Origin: SZUA-76 sp945787585
Lineage (GTDB): Bacteria > Pseudomonadota > Gammaproteobacteria > SZUA-140
NCBI GenBank assembly: GCA_947258425.1
Contig: CAMYIG010000010.1
Span: forward strand, 1 to 47,364
DNA length: 47,364 nt
Direction: 5' to 3'
Shown here one piece after another: positions 16,571 through 24,712 of the stretch; the stretch's first letter is position 1; every line of letters starts with the position of its first letter. Below the pieces are notes generated by a model. It was not told the DNA's origin. It worked only from the letters and a program-made list of their open reading frames with translations, and did no database searches. The position numbers were made by a program, and so were the translations under genes.

Positions 16571-16978
16571 ATGCACACAAGAATCGAAAATGTCCCCAAG
16601 CTTAAAACTGTCCCCGCATCCATTGATGCACGACTTTACAACATTGCGCGGCTCGCCACGATCAGATTCGAAGCGCCTCTGCGTGTGCGCTTATCCGGAC
16701 ATAAGACTATCGACGTAATCCTTACTCAAAACTCCTGGGTTTGCATTGACCGTGCGATGTATGACTTACCGGCGCTTGCATGGACGCATACTAGCTCTGA
16801 AGCGCGGCAGACACTTCATACGCCTATTGAAAGTGAGCTCCATTATTATCATATCCATGCGAACATCTCTGCGTATAAAATACTGGAGAGTCTACAGGCC
16901 ACTCTAGAAGAATTACTCGCTAGCACTAAATCAGATAGGCAAGGAACGGTGGTAAAACTACCTAACCGTAATCTTTGA
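16571..16978 (+). CDS. Conserved hypothetical protein
   Basis: A 135-residue soluble protein with the pattern WVCIDRAMYDLPALAWTHT followed by LHTPIESELHYYHIHAN and a helical end (ILESLQATLEELLAS). I recall similar gammaproteobacterial hypotheticals with a D-x-P-x-LAW ... LHxPVxCxLxxYHxHA pattern, but know no function. No signal peptide, membrane helix or catalytic motif is obvious; the cluster of His and Tyr (LHYYHIHA) could be a binding site. It is divergent from the SelO-like gene (about 130 bases). The ribosome site is weak. Confidence 0.6.
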   Translation: MHTRIENVPKLKTVPASIDARLYNIARLATIRFEAPLRVRLSGHKTIDVILTQNSWVCIDRAMYDLPALAWTHTSSEARQTLHTPIESELHYYHIHANISAYKILESLQATLEELLASTKSDRQGTVVKLPNRNL

Positions 16979-17079
16979 GTATCACGATCAACTACACAGA
17001 TCAGCATGCCCTTTTTTACAAGAAGAGCAAAATTTTCAATACTGAGATTAAGTTTCTGGGAAACAACAGGAAGGCAGGA

Positions 17080-17394
17080 TCAGCCTAGCAGGACGCGTTT
17101 ACGGCCTCTGATCTTATTTTTACGCTCACGCAAAATACGAATCTTTTTCGCTTTCTCTTTTTCAAACAGAGTGGCAGCCTCATTCATACTAATCGCACCA
17201 CGTTCAACCTGCTCGCATAATCCACTTCGTAGTCGATGCAGGCTCTGCCAGGTAGAGAAGTACTTATACTTTGAAACAACGCGTTCCCACTGCTGACGCC
17301 CCTGCTCTTCATTACAGTAATCATTGTTTTCAGCAATGGCTGTAAAAGAGCAAAAAGAGAATAAAACGGTCATGGTGATGGCTTTGATCTTCAT
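17080..17394 (-). CDS. Small secreted hypothetical protein
   Basis: From the ATG at 17394 the protein starts MKIKAITMTVLFSFCSFTAIA, a typical Sec signal peptide. The mature part is about 83 residues with two Cys (DYCNEEQGRQQW, SGLCEQVERG), probably a disulfide, and a Lys/Arg-rich end (ERKNKIRGRKRVLLG). I do not recognise the family. An in-frame start exists nine codons earlier (17421), but the signal peptide supports 17394. The gene stands alone, with no clear promoter. Confidence 0.5.
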   Translation of the reverse strand: MKIKAITMTVLFSFCSFTAIAENNDYCNEEQGRQQWERVVSKYKYFSTWQSLHRLRSGLCEQVERGAISMNEAATLFEKEKAKKIRILRERKNKIRGRKRVLLG

Positions 17395-17541
17395 ACTGGA
17401 TATAGCGTCCATTCCCATCACATCTGAACAGGAAAAGCGCTAAATATCAGTTTTAGATAACAGTACCGTTAAGAAAAGTTGATAGCCATCTGTTTTTTAA
17501 TCAATAAATAGCGACTGCTAATGCGATAAAATACGCGCCCA

Positions 17542-18438
17542 TCAGCTACGGCGTATTAATGTCCCGACACCCTGATCGGTGAAGACTTCCAGCAGCACGG
17601 CGTGTTCAACACGCCCGTCGATAATATGCGCCGTATTGACGCCGCCCTGCACCGCTTCCAGCGCACAACGAATCTTCGGCAACATGCCGCCGTAAATCGA
17701 GCCATCTGCAATCAGCTTTTCAACATCGCTTCTTGTCAATCCAGAGACGACTTTCTCATCTTTATCCAGCACACCGGCGGTATTGGTCAACAATATCAGT
17801 TTTTCAGCTTTCAGCACTTCGGCAATCTTACCCGCCACAAGGTCCGCATTAATATTATAAGACTGCCCATCTTTACCCACGCCAATCGGGGCGATGACAG
17901 GAATAAAATTGCCGCCGATCAACATATCAACCACTGCGGTATTAATACTGGTCACCTCACCGACATGTCCGATATCGATAATTTCTGACGCGTTCATTTC
18001 TGGCGCACTACTGGTAAAGGTTAACTTACGTGCGTGTATCAGGTCGCCATCCTTACCGGTCAACCCCACTGCAGAGCCGCCATGCTGGTTGATCAGACTG
18101 ACGATCTCTTTATTGACCTGCCCGCCCAACACCATTTCAACCACGTCCATCGTTTCACTGTCAGTGACCCGCATCCCTTCGACGAAACGGCTCTCTTTGC
18201 CGATCTTTTTCAGCAGTGCACCGATCTGCGGGCCGCCACCATGTACCACGATAGGGTTCATCCCCACCAGCTTCATCAACACAACATCGCGCGCAAAACT
18301 TTTTTTCAGCGCATCGTCGACCATCGCATTGCCGCCATATTTAATGACGATGGTCTTACCCGAAAAGCGTTGTATATATGGCAAGGCCTCCGTCAGTACC
18401 TTTGCGATATTCATTGCTGATGTTGTGTCAAATGTCAT
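17542..18438 (-). CDS. argB: Acetylglutamate kinase
   Basis: Phosphorylates N-acetyl-L-glutamate with ATP, the second step of arginine synthesis. The 298 residues have the amino-acid-kinase fold signatures: TIVIKYGGNAM near residue 29 for the phosphate loop, PIVVHGGGPQI near 62, the substrate segment GLTGKDGDL, and LLTNTAGVLDKDEKV with the nucleotide-site Asp. Length matches the family. It is the last gene of coaBC-dut-algC-argB (66 bases after algC), a common gammaproteobacterial order. argJ is in the same window but in a separate unit. The N-terminal extension before MNIAKVL may or may not be translated. Confidence 0.96.
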   Translation of the reverse strand: MTFDTTSAMNIAKVLTEALPYIQRFSGKTIVIKYGGNAMVDDALKKSFARDVVLMKLVGMNPIVVHGGGPQIGALLKKIGKESRFVEGMRVTDSETMDVVEMVLGGQVNKEIVSLINQHGGSAVGLTGKDGDLIHARKLTFTSSAPEMNASEIIDIGHVGEVTSINTAVVDMLIGGNFIPVIAPIGVGKDGQSYNINADLVAGKIAEVLKAEKLILLTNTAGVLDKDEKVVSGLTRSDVEKLIADGSIYGGMLPKIRCALEAVQGGVNTAHIIDGRVEHAVLLEVFTDQGVGTLIRRS

Positions 18439-18504
18439 ATCAATGCTCGATCAGTAAAATTTTATTGTCTGTATAATCACACCCGCAGTCGACCCGCGGC
18501 ATTA

Positions 18505-19887
18505 TTAAAACGGTAGTGCCAACGTGGGCGCAATCGCCAGGATCGCCTGCCTGAACTTATTCTGGATACGCTTAAGCACTTCCTCGCTGTCCGCTTCAAA
18601 ACGAATCACCAGGCAAGGCGTCGTATTCGACGCGCGCACCAGCCCCCAGCCATCCCCAAAATCAACGCGAATACCATCAATCGTATTTATCTCACCACCC
18701 TCAAAGTTGGCTTCCGCAACAAAACGTTTGATAAACGTATGGTGTTCACCTTCATTCATTTTCACCTGTAACTCTGGCGTGCTATAGGCTTCTGGCAGCG
18801 CTGAAAATTGCTCCATCGGTAACTGCTCACTGGCCGTTAAAATCTCAAGCAGGCGCGCCCCCGTATAAAGGCCGTCATCAAAACCGTACCAACGCTCCTT
18901 AAAAAAGATGTGGCCACTCATCTCACCTGCGAGCAATGCCCCGGTCTCTTTCATCTTGGCCTTAATCAGTGAATGCCCCGTCTTCCACATCAACGGCTTA
19001 CCACCATGCGCCTCGATCACTTTGCCGAGGTGATTACTACATTTTATATCGTAGATAATTTCAGCACCGGGGTTACGCGCAAGCACATCCGCAGCATAGA
19101 GCATCATCTGTCGGTCTGGCCAGATCACATGGCCGCTGGAATCGACGACACCCAGCCGATCTCCATCACCATCAAAGGCGAAGCCCAGGTCTGCATCGTA
19201 GGCCTTTACCGCACGAATCATGTCCTGCAGATTTTCCGGCTGACTGGGGTCTGGATGATGATTAGGGAAATGGCCGTCAACTTCACAAAATAGTTCGATC
19301 ACATCACAACCCAGCTTTCTAAACAGGGCTGGTGCAATCATCCCGGCGACGCCGTTGCCGCAGTCGACCACCACCTTCAAGCTGCTCACGAGTTTGATAT
19401 CACCGACCACCCGCGCCACATAGTCCGGCATAATATCGAGTGCCCGGTACGCCCCTTCATCACCCTCGTGATAATCTCCCTGTTCAATACGACGTCGCAA
19501 CCCCTGAATCGCTTCTTCAGCCAGCGTCTCGCCTGCCAGCACCATTTTAAAACCATTGTAATTTGCAGGATTATGGCTGCCGGTGACCATCACACCAGAG
19601 TCGATCCCGAGGTAATGGGTCGCAAAATAGAGCAGTGGCGTCGGCACCATGCCGAGATCGATCACATCGCGGCCCGTATCACGCAGCCCCTCTGTCAACG
19701 CGGCCACAAAAGCAGCGCCTGAGAGACGCCCGTCACGCGCCACCGCCACGGTCTGCTGACCGCGCGCATGGGCCTCGCTGCCGATGGCACGCCCGATCTC
19801 ATAGACCACTTCATCCGACAACGTGTCACCAACAACGCCACGAATGTCATACGCCTTAAAAATCGCAGCGGAAATATGACTACTCAT
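18505..19887 (-). CDS. algC: Phosphomannomutase/phosphoglucomutase
   Basis: Interconverts mannose-6-P or glucose-6-P with the 1-phosphates, giving precursors for LPS, alginate-like exopolysaccharide and other glycans. The 460 residues show the four-domain phosphohexomutase pattern: FKAYDIRGVVGDTL at the start, the phosphoserine loop VMVTGSHNPANYNG near residue 100, the metal loop FAFDGDGDRLGVVD near 240, the sugar loop GEMSGHIFFKERW near 320, and the phosphate site RASNTTPCLVIRFE near the end. It lies between dut and argB on one strand, as in Pseudomonas. Confidence 0.95.
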   Translation of the reverse strand: MSSHISAAIFKAYDIRGVVGDTLSDEVVYEIGRAIGSEAHARGQQTVAVARDGRLSGAAFVAALTEGLRDTGRDVIDLGMVPTPLLYFATHYLGIDSGVMVTGSHNPANYNGFKMVLAGETLAEEAIQGLRRRIEQGDYHEGDEGAYRALDIMPDYVARVVGDIKLVSSLKVVVDCGNGVAGMIAPALFRKLGCDVIELFCEVDGHFPNHHPDPSQPENLQDMIRAVKAYDADLGFAFDGDGDRLGVVDSSGHVIWPDRQMMLYAADVLARNPGAEIIYDIKCSNHLGKVIEAHGGKPLMWKTGHSLIKAKMKETGALLAGEMSGHIFFKERWYGFDDGLYTGARLLEILTASEQLPMEQFSALPEAYSTPELQVKMNEGEHHTFIKRFVAEANFEGGEINTIDGIRVDFGDGWGLVRASNTTPCLVIRFEADSEEVLKRIQNKFRQAILAIAPTLALPF

Positions 19888-19922
19888 TTGCCTGCATCAC
19901 TCCCTGTTCAGATAGTACTGTG

Positions 19923-20381
19923 TTAATGGCGACCGGAATGACCAAAACCGCCAGCACCACGCTCGCTGCTATCAAATTCATCCACGATATCAAAGCTCAC
20001 CTGTACGACTGGCATAAAGACCATCTGTGCGATGCGCTCACCCACATTGATTTCAAAGGTGGTATCACCTCGATTCCAGCAGGAGACGAACAGTTGCCCC
20101 TGATAATCTGAATCGATCAGCCCCACCAGGTTACCCAGCACAATGCCGTGTTTATGGCCCAGACCTGATCGCGGCAACAATACCGCCGCCAGCGATGGAT
20201 CCGCCACATGAATAGCTAATCCGGTTGGAATCAGGTGCGTCTCCCCCGGTTGAATCTCCAGCATTTCATCAATGCAGGCACGCAGATCCATCCCCGCTGA
20301 GCCATCCGTCGCATAGGCCGGCAGCGGCAACTCGTTGCCAATGCGTGCATCAAGAATTTTTAGTTGGATTTTTTGCATCAA
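19923..20381 (-). CDS. dut: dUTP diphosphatase
   Basis: Hydrolyses dUTP to dUMP and pyrophosphate, keeping uracil out of DNA and supplying dTMP synthesis. The 152 residues hold the five trimeric dUTPase motifs: DGSAGMDLRA, PRSGLGHKHGI, GLIDSDYQGQL with the catalytic-type Asp, ERIAQMVF, and the flexible C-terminal RGAGGFGHSGRH that closes over the substrate. The start region overlaps the 3' end of coaBC by about 30 bases, showing translational coupling. The second Met (20378) could be the real start. Confidence 0.96.
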   Translation of the reverse strand: MMQKIQLKILDARIGNELPLPAYATDGSAGMDLRACIDEMLEIQPGETHLIPTGLAIHVADPSLAAVLLPRSGLGHKHGIVLGNLVGLIDSDYQGQLFVSCWNRGDTTFEINVGERIAQMVFMPVVQVSFDIVDEFDSSERGAGGFGHSGRH

Positions 20382-21567
20382 ACCTCTCCGCTATCATTTC
20401 TATCAGTGCCCGTGCCAGCTTCTCTTTTGGCTGCATCGGCAACGCTGCCCCGCCCGTTGGCCACAGTACCTTCAGCGCATTTTCATCGTTATCAAAACCG
20501 CCCTGTGCGCTGCCCACCCGGTTGGCCGCGATCATATCGAGCGACTTTTTCTCCAGCTTGAGCCGTGCATTTTCCTCAAGGTGTTCTGTCTCAGCGGCAA
20601 AACCGACGACAAATAGTCCACCTTTATCGGCGGCAATGGCCTCGAGAATATCGGGGGTCTGCTCCAGCGATAGCTGTGCGCTACCGGCCTGCTTTTTAAT
20701 CTTCTGCGTGGCGACCTGCAACGGACGATAATCGGCGACGGCCGCCGCCGCGATCACGATCTCCTGCCCATCGAGATTCGACTGCACCGCCGCCAGCATA
20801 TCCTCCGCAGAGCGCACATCGATTCGCGTCACCCGCTCCGGCGTAGGCAATGCCACCGGTCCACTGATCAACGTCACCTGTGCACCCGCCTCAACGGCGG
20901 CGGCGGCCAGCGCGAAACCCATCTTGCCCGAACTACGATTTGAAAGGTAACGCACCGGATCGATATCCTCCTGCGTCGGCCCGGCGGTAATCAGCACCCG
21001 TCGACCGGCAAGCTGCCCGGTTTCAAATAACGCCGCGCTCATCTCGACAATCTGCGCAGGCTCCAGCATCCGCCCAGGGCCAACTTCGCCGCAGGCCTGC
21101 TCACCTGCTGCGGGACCGAACAGTTTCACCCCGCGCGACGCTAGCGAGGCCACATTGGCCTGTGTCGCTTCGTTCAACCACATCTGCTGATTCATCGCTG
21201 GTGCGACCGCGAGCGGCGCCTGGCTGGCGAGACAGAGCGCCGACAACAGATCGTCAGACCGCCCCGCAGCCAGCTTCGCAATAAAATTGGCGCTCGCCGG
21301 GGCAACCACAATCAGGTCCGCCCAGCGCGCCTGTTCGATATGCCCCATGGTCGCCTCGGCCTCGGCATCCATCAACGCCGTATGCACCGCACGTCCCGAC
21401 AGGGTCTGGAGGGTAAAAGGCGTCACAAAGGCCTGTGCGGCGTCGGTCATGACCACCTGCACCGTCGCACCTGCATCACTCAGGCGACGTACCAGCTCGG
21501 CACTCTTATAGGCCGCGATGCTGCCAGTCACCCCTAGCAAAATCCGCTTGTTCGTTAAACTGCTCAC
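20350..21567 (-). CDS. coaBC: Bifunctional phosphopantothenoylcysteine decarboxylase / synthase
   Basis: Two steps of coenzyme A synthesis in one chain of 405 residues. The N-terminal CoaC flavoprotein part starts KRILLGVTGSIAAYKSAELV and holds APAMNQQMW, the substrate-clamp motif; the C-terminal CoaB part starts VLITAGPTQEDIDPVRYLSN followed by RSSGKMGFALA. I chose the GTG at 21567, preceded by GGAG; the frame is open 107 codons further upstream, but that part is Ser/Arg-rich and unlike the family. It heads the coaBC-dut-algC-argB unit and is divergent from radC. Confidence 0.95.
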   Translation of the reverse strand: MSSLTNKRILLGVTGSIAAYKSAELVRRLSDAGATVQVVMTDAAQAFVTPFTLQTLSGRAVHTALMDAEAEATMGHIEQARWADLIVVAPASANFIAKLAAGRSDDLLSALCLASQAPLAVAPAMNQQMWLNEATQANVASLASRGVKLFGPAAGEQACGEVGPGRMLEPAQIVEMSAALFETGQLAGRRVLITAGPTQEDIDPVRYLSNRSSGKMGFALAAAAVEAGAQVTLISGPVALPTPERVTRIDVRSAEDMLAAVQSNLDGQEIVIAAAAVADYRPLQVATQKIKKQAGSAQLSLEQTPDILEAIAADKGGLFVVGFAAETEHLEENARLKLEKKSLDMIAANRVGSAQGGFDNDENALKVLWPTGGAALPMQPKEKLARALIEMIAERFDAKNPTKNS

Positions 21568-21718
21568 CCAACTCCGCTCACTTTTACTGTTTACTCTGCT
21601 GGCCTTCAACGCAACGGGGCGAAAAAGACCACAAATAAAACGCGTAAGATAACATTTAATTACATTAATGACTTGTACTATAGTGGGGTAAACATCAGGC
21701 ATCCACACGGAGGTGATC

Positions 21719-22396
21719 ATGCCACCCATCACAGACTGGCCCGCTGACGAACGTCCTCGGGAAAAACTGCAACTACGCGGCGCTGAGGCGCTCTCAGATG
21801 CGGAACTACTCGCCATCTTCCTGCGCACCGGCATCCGCGGCAAAACCGCGGTCGATCTCGCCCGCGATCTGCTCAAGGAATACGGCACCTTACGCGCCCT
21901 GCTGGGTACTGACCACGAACGCTTTTGTCAGAGCGCCGGGCTCGGCACCGCCAAGTTTGTCCAGCTTCAGGCGGTGCTGGAGATGAGTCGGCGCTATCTG
22001 CGCGAGACGCTGGACCGAGGAGAGGCCCTCTGCTCACCCGATGACACACGCCGCTTCCTGCTCGCACAACTACGTGATTACAATTTTGAGGTCTTTGCCT
22101 GCCTCTTTCTCGATAGTCGTAATCGCGTCATCTGCTTCGAGAAGCTCTTTAACGGCACCATTAACGGCGCTAGCGTCCACCCTCGCGAGGTGGTGAAGAA
22201 ATGTCTGCTGCACAACGCCGCTGCGGTGATATTCGCCCATAACCACCCGTCAGGCGTGGCCGAGCCGAGTAATGCCGACAAACGGCTGACACGCCAGCTG
22301 GTCGAGTCGCTGGCATTGATTGACACCCGTGTGCTCGACCATCTGATTGTCGGCGACGGGCAGGTGCTCTCATTCGCTGAACAGGGCATTTTGTAA
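21719..22396 (+). CDS. radC: RadC-family JAB domain protein
   Basis: A 225-residue member of the RadC (DUF2466) family. An N-terminal helix-hairpin-helix-like region (LSDAELLAIFLRTGIRGKTA, then GLGTAKFVQLQAVLE) is followed by a JAB/MPN-type metal site with the motif FAHNHPSGVAEPS and a downstream Asp. The biochemical role is unsettled; the old DNA-repair assignment is doubtful. The ATG at 21719 follows GGAGG by 5 bases; an in-frame GTG two codons earlier sits inside that site. It lies between coaBC and rpmB, its usual neighbours. Confidence 0.95.
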   Translation: MPPITDWPADERPREKLQLRGAEALSDAELLAIFLRTGIRGKTAVDLARDLLKEYGTLRALLGTDHERFCQSAGLGTAKFVQLQAVLEMSRRYLRETLDRGEALCSPDDTRRFLLAQLRDYNFEVFACLFLDSRNRVICFEKLFNGTINGASVHPREVVKKCLLHNAAAVIFAHNHPSGVAEPSNADKRLTRQLVESLALIDTRVLDHLIVGDGQVLSFAEQGIL

Positions 22397-22429
22397 CTCA
22401 TTGAAAACAAAGGGAAGGCGTTTTTATAT

Positions 22430-22458
22430 TTGCGTCACCCCCCTCGTTTTGGTATAAA
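22430..22458 (+). promoter_or_regulatory. Likely sigma-70 promoter of rpmBG
   Basis: TTGCGT (22430-22435) and TATAAA (22453-22458) are separated by exactly 17 bases, about 45 bases upstream of the rpmB start. The -10 matches consensus at 5 of 6 positions and the -35 keeps TTG. This would give the ribosomal protein genes a promoter of their own, separate from radC. No start site has been measured. Confidence 0.55.
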
Positions 22459-22504
22459 GTCCGGCTTTCGTTTATGCACTTCTTTGTTTGGAGGCTTTTG
22501 TACA

Positions 22505-22741
22505 ATGTCCAGGGTATGTCAGGTCACAGGAAAACGACCAATCGTGGGAAACAACGTTTCTCATGCAAATAACAGAACAAGGCGCCGTTTCCTGCCTAAC
22601 CTCTCCAACCATCGTTTCTGGGTTGAGGGTGAAAATCGCTGGGTTCGTCTGCGCGTCAGCTCAAAAGGGATGCGTATCATCGATAAGTGCGGCATCGATA
22701 AAGTCCTCGGCGACATGCGCGCCCGTGGCGAAAAAGTCTAA
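22505..22741 (+). CDS. rpmB: 50S ribosomal protein L28
   Basis: A 78-residue L28, a component of the large ribosomal subunit. It begins SRVCQVTGKRPIVGNNVSHA and continues NNRTRRRFLPNLSNHRFW, both strong family signatures. The ATG at 22505 has a GGAGG site upstream; the frame extends further 5' but is not L28-like there. It is followed 11 bases later by rpmG. L28 has a single Cys here, so the zinc-type (C+) form is not evident. Confidence 0.97.
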   Translation: MSRVCQVTGKRPIVGNNVSHANNRTRRRFLPNLSNHRFWVEGENRWVRLRVSSKGMRIIDKCGIDKVLGDMRARGEKV

Positions 22742-22752
22742 GGAGCAGAGAA

Positions 22753-22908
22753 ATGCGTGAAAAGATAAGACTCGTTTCCAGTGCTGGCACCGGCCATTTT
22801 TACACCACTGACAAAAACAAACGCACCATGCCTGAAAAGATGGAGATCAAAAAATTTGATCCTGTCGTGCGTCAGCATGTGATGTACAAAGAAGCTAAGA
22901 TCAAGTAA
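22753..22908 (+). CDS. rpmG: 50S ribosomal protein L33
   Basis: A 51-residue L33: MREKIRLVSSAGTGHFYTT, then DKNKRTMPEKMEIKKFDPVV and RQHVMYKEAKIK. It is short but unmistakable. It lacks the Cys pairs of zinc-binding L33 paralogues, so it is the zinc-free form. An AAGGAG site lies 8 bases before the start. It is second in the rpmBG unit and is followed by a clear terminator. Confidence 0.97.
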   Translation: MREKIRLVSSAGTGHFYTTDKNKRTMPEKMEIKKFDPVVRQHVMYKEAKIK

Positions 22909-22931
22909 TTACAGTTTTTTACTTGATAAAG

Positions 22932-22957
22932 AAACCCTCTATTCGAGGGTTTTTTTA
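22932..22957 (+). terminator. Rho-independent terminator after rpmG
   Basis: AAACCCTC and GAGGGTTT form a perfect 8-bp stem around a TATTC loop, followed directly by a T run, 24 bases after the rpmG stop. This is the classic intrinsic terminator form and ends the rpmBG transcript before the chemoreceptor gene. Confidence 0.9.
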
Positions 22958-23090
22958 TACCTCACACACTCTCCCTACCACAAAATTACCACGCTCAGCT
23001 CACACCTCAGAAAAACCTGCCATCAAGTATAGATTTAAGCGATTTGGTCGCTACAGGCAGTAAGGTTTATTTACCACCCAAAGGCTGACT

Positions 23091-24698
23091 ATGAGCATCA
23101 CTCACAAAATTATTGCCTCCATTACACTGCTATTCATTTTCTTAATACTACAGGCTGCTGTTTCGATATATGGAACAAATTCAGCAATCAGTCATATTGA
23201 GGATTACACTAACCATCAAAGCCACATCGCCAAAAAGGTCCAGCAACTCAAGTTAGTCACCGTCCAGACTCAACACTGGTTCACTGAAGTTAGCGCCACA
23301 CGCGGACTCAATGGCCTTGACGAAGGATTTACTCAGGCTAGCCTACAACGCGAACAGTTTCTCAGCATTATTGACGACCTCATTGAGATTGACGCCAGTC
23401 ATCTAAAAAAGTATCAATCACTGTCACTCGAGTATGAAAACTACTTTAAGCTTGCACAGAAAATGGCCAATACCTATGTCAACCAAGGAACCGAAGCTGG
23501 TAATCAGCTAATGAAAACAACCGAAACAGCGAATGAATCACTTGATCAACATATTGATCCGATGCTAGAACAGGCGCTGGAGCAATCTTCATTAGACATG
23601 GAGAATGCCATTTCAAGCAGCAAATTCACAGAATATGTAAATATCATTATCATCGCTGCTTTCGCACTATTCCTGATAGTAATGACTTATAGTGCATTCA
23701 CCTGCATTATCAGGCCCCTTAAAGAAATTTCTGCTACTGCCAAAGATATCGCGGAGGGAGAAGGTAATTTAACTAAACGACTTGATGAGTCTCGCAGTGA
23801 TGAACTCGGTGAACTAGCACATTTCCTTAATCAATTCATAAGTCATATCCAGGAAATGATCATAGGATTTAACACTGCTACCTCCCAGATTGCAGCGGCA
23901 GCAGAACAGATGCGTGCTATCACCATTGGCACTAATCAAAGCATTAAGCATCAGCAACAGCAGACCGAACAGGTGGCAACGGCGATCAATGAGATGTCAG
24001 CCACGGTACGGGAAGTGACACAAAATACCAGTGCAGCCGAAACGGCAGCCTCAATGGCACAGGTAGAGTCCAGTAATGGTCAACAGATTGTAGACGAATC
24101 AATGTTAATCATTGAAAAACTCTCAACAGAAGTAGATGAGGCCGCAAAAGTTATTCAAACACTCGCGTCTGATAGTCAAAGCGTGGGTACCGTACTTGGC
24201 GTGATTAAAGATATTGCAGAACAAACTAATTTACTGGCACTTAATGCAGCCATTGAAGCCGCGCGGGCAGGTGAGCAGGGGCGTGGCTTTGCAGTGGTCG
24301 CCGATGAAGTACGCACGCTCGCCACCCGCACCCAGGAATCCACACAGGAAATTCAGACGATGATTGAAAAGCTCCAGGTCGGTGCCAGGAACTCCGTTAC
24401 TGCGATGGAATCCGGATGTACGCAGGCCCACGCGAGTGTAGCGCAAGCAGGCAAAATCAAGGAAGCACTCAACGCGATTGGCAATGCCATCGGCACCATC
24501 AACAACATGAATGTGCAGATTGCAACCGCGTCTGAAGAGCAGAGCGCGGTGGCTGAAGAGATCAACAAAAACATTACAGCTATCACCAGTATCGCTAGCG
24601 AAACCACCACCAATGCGCAGCATATTTCTGATAGTGGCAATGAGCTGGCAACGATGGCGCAACAGCTACAAACGCTGGTCAAACGCTTTGTCGTCTAG
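23091..24698 (+). CDS. Methyl-accepting chemotaxis protein
   Basis: A 535-residue transmembrane chemoreceptor. TM1 is residues 7-24; a periplasmic helical domain of about 155 residues (24-181), of the four-helix-bundle size, follows; TM2 is 182-207; a HAMP domain lies at about 208-262 (RPLKEISATAKDIAEGEGN). The cytoplasmic signalling domain contains the CheA/CheW hairpin IKDIAEQTNLLALNAAIEA through VADEVRTLA at 372-411. No C-terminal NWETF-type pentapeptide for CheR docking is present. The ligand cannot be told; the periplasmic part has no recognised dCache or Cache motif. It is monocistronic, convergent with argJ 14 bases away. No che genes are in the window. Confidence 0.92.
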   Translation: MSITHKIIASITLLFIFLILQAAVSIYGTNSAISHIEDYTNHQSHIAKKVQQLKLVTVQTQHWFTEVSATRGLNGLDEGFTQASLQREQFLSIIDDLIEIDASHLKKYQSLSLEYENYFKLAQKMANTYVNQGTEAGNQLMKTTETANESLDQHIDPMLEQALEQSSLDMENAISSSKFTEYVNIIIIAAFALFLIVMTYSAFTCIIRPLKEISATAKDIAEGEGNLTKRLDESRSDELGELAHFLNQFISHIQEMIIGFNTATSQIAAAAEQMRAITIGTNQSIKHQQQQTEQVATAINEMSATVREVTQNTSAAETAASMAQVESSNGQQIVDESMLIIEKLSTEVDEAAKVIQTLASDSQSVGTVLGVIKDIAEQTNLLALNAAIEAARAGEQGRGFAVVADEVRTLATRTQESTQEIQTMIEKLQVGARNSVTAMESGCTQAHASVAQAGKIKEALNAIGNAIGTINNMNVQIATASEEQSAVAEEINKNITAITSIASETTTNAQHISDSGNELATMAQQLQTLVKRFVV

Positions 24699-24712
24699 CG
24701 ACAACCGCTTGG

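Noticed and set aside
21568..21888. N-terminal extension of coaBC by 107 codons
   Set aside because: The extension is Ser/Arg-rich, overlaps the start of the divergent radC gene, and the family start with a ribosome site is at 21567.
24688..24704. Hairpin TTGTCG-TCTAG-CGACAA over the chemoreceptor stop codon
   Set aside because: The stem is only 6 bp with no following T run, so it was not called a terminator.
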